Source: an uncultured Clostridia bacterium
GTDB lineage: Bacteria; Bacillota; Clostridia; Christensenellales; UBA1242
Reading direction: 5' to 3'
Assembly (NCBI GenBank): GCA_904397185.1
Contig: CAJFOL010000070.1
Location: forward strand, 1-24,811
Length of the DNA stretch: 24,811 nt
The notes below the pieces were generated by a model that made no database searches, had not been told where the DNA came from, and saw only the letters and a program-made list of their open reading frames with translations. The translations under genes and the position numbers were made by a program. Positions 23,147 through 24,811 of this stretch are shown here, one piece after another (the first letter of the stretch is position 1; each line of letters opens with the position of its first letter).

Positions 23147-23519
23147 AAAATAAAGATCATGATTTTGTTAATATGAAATCACAAATATCAAACTCAAAAT
23201 CAACAATTTATAAATATCAAAAATCAAAACCATACTTTTTTATATTTTTTAAAGAAAAAATTATAAATAAGTTTCCATTGTCAACGATATAGTATTCAAC
23301 TCAACTAATAATATATTATTTTCTAATAAAGACTTATCTAGTGTATTATTTGTTGTTATTAAAATTATTATTAAATTACATAAAAAAGTGTTTAATAAAA
23401 AATACAATTTTTATGTTTAGTAAAGAATAGATAAATTCTTTTTAAAATATTTAAACAATACATTCCCAATAAAAAAGTAATGGCGCAAGGCATTTATAAT
23501 AGGTTTGATATATTTTTAC

Positions 23520-23535
23520 TGTTTCACGTGAAACA
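23520..23535. promoter_or_regulatory. parS: parS site 1
   Basis: Perfect 16-bp palindrome TGTTTCACGTGAAACA, identical to the Bacillus-type ParB/Spo0J binding consensus (TGTTNCACGTGAAACA). Confidence 0.93.
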
Positions 23536-23632
23536 TTTTTATAAAAATAAATATTAACCATTAAACAATAATAATATCAATTAAAAGCAAACTCAAAAAA
23601 AATATAAAATTGAAAAATTTAATATTCAATAT

Positions 23633-23648
23633 TGTTTCACGTGAAACA
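23633..23648. promoter_or_regulatory. parS: parS site 2 (within a 28-bp perfect palindrome)
   Basis: Perfect TGTTTCACGTGAAACA. The symmetry continues outward six bases on each side (CAATAT on the left, ATATTG on the right), giving a perfect inverted repeat at 23627-23654. Confidence 0.94.
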
Positions 23649-23734
23649 ATATTGTGCCATCAGTTTGCAAACAGAAAATAATAATATAAAGTTATAACAA
23701 ATTTTTATTGTATATATAAGAATTTAATAAAATT

Positions 23735-23750
23735 TATTTCACGTGAAACA
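23735..23750. promoter_or_regulatory. parS: parS site 3 (one mismatch)
   Basis: TATTTCACGTGAAACA: the second base is A instead of G, breaking symmetry in the left half only. The core TTTCACGTGAAA is intact, so ParB should still bind, possibly more weakly. Confidence 0.85.
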
Positions 23751-23862
23751 AATTTTAATCTATACTTACAAAATTTATATCAAATATGACAATGAAGCGG
23801 ATAGTTGCAAAATTTATAAATAAATTTTGATTACTTATAATTGATTTAAAAACCAAATATAA

Positions 23863-23878
23863 TGTTTCACGTGAAACA
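23863..23878. promoter_or_regulatory. parS: parS site 4
   Basis: Perfect TGTTTCACGTGAAACA, followed by ATATT as at site 2's right flank. It is about 190 bp upstream of the rubrerythrin gene. Confidence 0.93.
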
Positions 23879-24018
23879 ATATTAAAACAGCACTAATTTA
23901 ATATAGAAAATTTGTATAGTGCATTGCAAAAACTTTTAAAATAACATTTATATTTATAATATATAATTTTGTATGATGAAATCATAAACTCACTGCAAAA
24001 TAAAAAATAAAATTTTGT

Positions 24019-24047
24019 TTGATTATTTAAGTCAAATATGTTATAAT
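24019..24047 (+). promoter_or_regulatory. Strong sigma-A promoter of the rubrerythrin gene
   Basis: TTGATT (24019-24024), a 17-bp spacer and a consensus TATAAT (24042-24047) preceded by TG-T (extended -10). The expected start point near 24054 would leave only about 10 nt of leader, with the GGAGG at 24054-24058 at its very 5' end. No complete PerR box (two inverted TTATAAT arms) is present, only the single arm formed by the -10. Confidence 0.75.
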
Positions 24048-24063
24048 ACTATTGGAGGTAAAA

Positions 24064-24606
24064 ATGAAAGAATTAAAAGGAACAAAAACTGAAAAAAATT
24101 TAATGGAAGCATTTGCTGGTGAAAGCCAAGCAAGAAATAAATATACCTTCTATTCTTCTAAAGCAAAAAAAGAAGGTTATGAACAAATTGCAAGTATATT
24201 TGAAGAAACTGCAAATAATGAAAAAGAACATGCAAAACTATGGTTTAAAGCATTACATAATGGAAATGTCCCTACAACACTCGAAAATTTATTAGATGCT
24301 GCTGCAGGAGAACATGGTGAATGGACAGAAATGTATGTAAGAATGGCTAACGAAGCAAAAGAAGAAGGCTTTGATGAACTTGCATATAAATTTGCAGCCG
24401 TAGGAGAAATCGAAAAACGTCATGAAGAACGTTATAAGAAACTTGCCGAACTTGTAAGAGAAAAGAAAGTATTTAAGAAAACTGACAAACGTGTTTGGAT
24501 ATGCAGAAATTGCGGACATATTTATGTTGGTGATGAAGCACCAAAAGTTTGTCCAGTATGTGACCACCCAGAAGCATATTTTGAACTCTTTGTTGAGGAG
24601 TTTTAA
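24064..24606 (+). CDS. rbr: Rubrerythrin (di-iron peroxidase with rubredoxin-like domain)
   Basis: This 180-residue cytoplasmic enzyme reduces hydrogen peroxide to water using electrons from rubredoxin/NADH systems; it is a standard oxidative-stress protein of anaerobes. Residues 1-135 are the four-helix ferritin-like domain with di-iron ligand candidates E20, E53-x-x-H56 ('NNEKEHAKLW'), E86-x-x-E89 ('HGEWTEMY') and E117-x-x-H120 ('GEIEKRHEER'). Residues 142-180 are the rubredoxin-like Fe(Cys)4 domain with C147-R-N-C150 and C163-P-V-C166. Length and order match classical rubrerythrin (about 190 aa), not the reversed or Cys-less forms. The start is ATG 24064 with GGAGG 5 nt upstream; a TTG at 24052 would lie over that site and is rejected. 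It is monocistronic, with its own promoter and terminator. Confidence 0.96.
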   Translation: MKELKGTKTEKNLMEAFAGESQARNKYTFYSSKAKKEGYEQIASIFEETANNEKEHAKLWFKALHNGNVPTTLENLLDAAAGEHGEWTEMYVRMANEAKEEGFDELAYKFAAVGEIEKRHEERYKKLAELVREKKVFKKTDKRVWICRNCGHIYVGDEAPKVCPVCDHPEAYFELFVEEF

Positions 24607-24625
24607 AATAATATAATTATTGCCT

Positions 24626-24658
24626 AAAAAACACGAACTTTTTGTTCGTGTTTTATTA
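24626..24658 (+). terminator. Rho-independent terminator of the rubrerythrin gene
   Basis: An 11-bp perfect stem (AAAACACGAAC, 24628-24638, with GTTCGTGTTTT, 24644-24654) and a T5 loop start about 20 nt after the stop codon. The A-tract/T-tract symmetry means it could also work for transcription arriving from the right. Confidence 0.88.
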
Positions 24659-24768
24659 TATTATCAATTTGAACGTGCACTTGAATATCATTTATACATA
24701 TTATAAACTATGTGATGTTAAAAATTTATTTGCATAAAATTTTATAAATTCTAGCGAATTTGTGTGTT

Positions 24769-24810
24769 TTACACACTCATCTCATAGTATTTATTACCAT
24801 CAGCCTCACC
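24769..24810 (-). CDS. Possible 3' end of a convergent gene, truncated by window edge
   Basis: Reading leftward from the window edge, one frame gives GEADGNKYYEMSV followed by TAA (24771-24769). The composition looks more like coding sequence than the flanking AT-rich DNA (no stop, mixed residues, higher G+C), and the gene would converge on the rubrerythrin terminator. A small GTGTG/CACAC inverted repeat spans the stop. Only 13 codons are visible, so no family can be assigned. Confidence 0.3.
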   Translation of the reverse strand, partial: GEADGNKYYEMSV

Positions 24811-24811
24811 C

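Larger units (their letters stand above)
23148..24018. other. Gene-free, very AT-rich centromere region
   Basis: About 870 bp between the parAB terminator and the rubrerythrin promoter with no credible open reading frame on either strand. Lines I counted have only about 12-20% G+C. The recognisable content is the four parS-like sites at 23520-23878; the first 370 bp before them show only low-complexity AT sequence. No cluster of DnaA boxes (TTATNCACA) was seen, so I do not call it oriC. Confidence 0.7.

Noticed and set aside
23148..23519. Small gene or structured RNA between the parAB terminator and the parS array
   Set aside because: No ribosome binding site with an open frame, no conserved-looking stem and only low-complexity AT sequence.
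24042..24056. PerR box in front of rubrerythrin
   Set aside because: Only one TTATAAT arm is present, and it coincides with the -10; the inverted second arm is missing.
24052..24063. TTG start of rubrerythrin adding four residues
   Set aside because: The TTG overlaps the GGAGG site that serves ATG 24064.
24756..24778. GTGTG/CACAC inverted repeat as a terminator for a convergent gene
   Set aside because: The stem is only about 5-6 bp, overlaps the putative stop codon and lacks a T-run on the minus strand.

Overview
The window is AT-rich DNA (the gene-free stretches are mostly about 12-25% G+C where I counted) from what looks like an uncultured, probably anaerobic, low-GC Bacillota (Clostridia-like, possibly gut-associated). 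The reasons are a Spo0A-family regulator with a typical Bacillota effector domain, strong GGAGG-type ribosome binding sites, a chromosomal-type ParA/ParB (Soj/Spo0J) pair with four parS-like sites, a classic anaerobe rubrerythrin, and a huge Asn/Ser/Thr-rich surface protein built from MBG/YDG and InlB-B-like repeats. The lineage is inferred from gene content only.

Layout. 1-99 (-): N-terminus of a probable Smr-domain protein, cut by the window edge. 181-927 (-): a 248-residue Spo0A-like response regulator whose phospho-acceptor aspartate is replaced by glutamate (E58). 928-1349: regulatory DNA with candidate 0A boxes, then the intrinsic terminator of the next gene. 1350-20624 (-): one uninterrupted 19.3-kb gene for a 6,424-residue secreted, C-terminally membrane-anchored repeat protein, 78% of the window. 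20625-21293: divergent AT-rich promoter region with a near-perfect AT palindrome. 21294-22121 and 22114-23094 (+): overlapping parA and parB, then a terminator. 23148-24018: gene-free, with four parS-like 16-mers in about 360 bp (three perfect, one with a single mismatch). 24064-24606 (+): rubrerythrin with a strong promoter and terminator. 24769-24810 (-): possible 3' tail of another gene.

How the parts relate. ParA, ParB and the parS cluster form a self-contained origin-segregation module in cis, which suggests the window lies in the replication-origin half of a chromosome, although no DnaA-box cluster or dnaA/rsmG/mnmG genes are visible. The Spo0A-like gene lies just downstream of the giant gene, separated by a terminator. 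0A-box-like heptamers occur upstream of both genes, so autoregulation and control of the giant gene are possible but unproven.

The points most worth attention are the glutamate substitution in the Spo0A receiver, the architecture of the giant protein (matching beta-helix modules at both ends, a diverged colinear duplication of roughly 1,000 residues, a 198-residue tandem module, poly-Leu membrane anchor coded by a 12-nt repeat, no LPXTG), and the compact parS array. I found no CRISPR array, insertion sequence, tRNA or rRNA.
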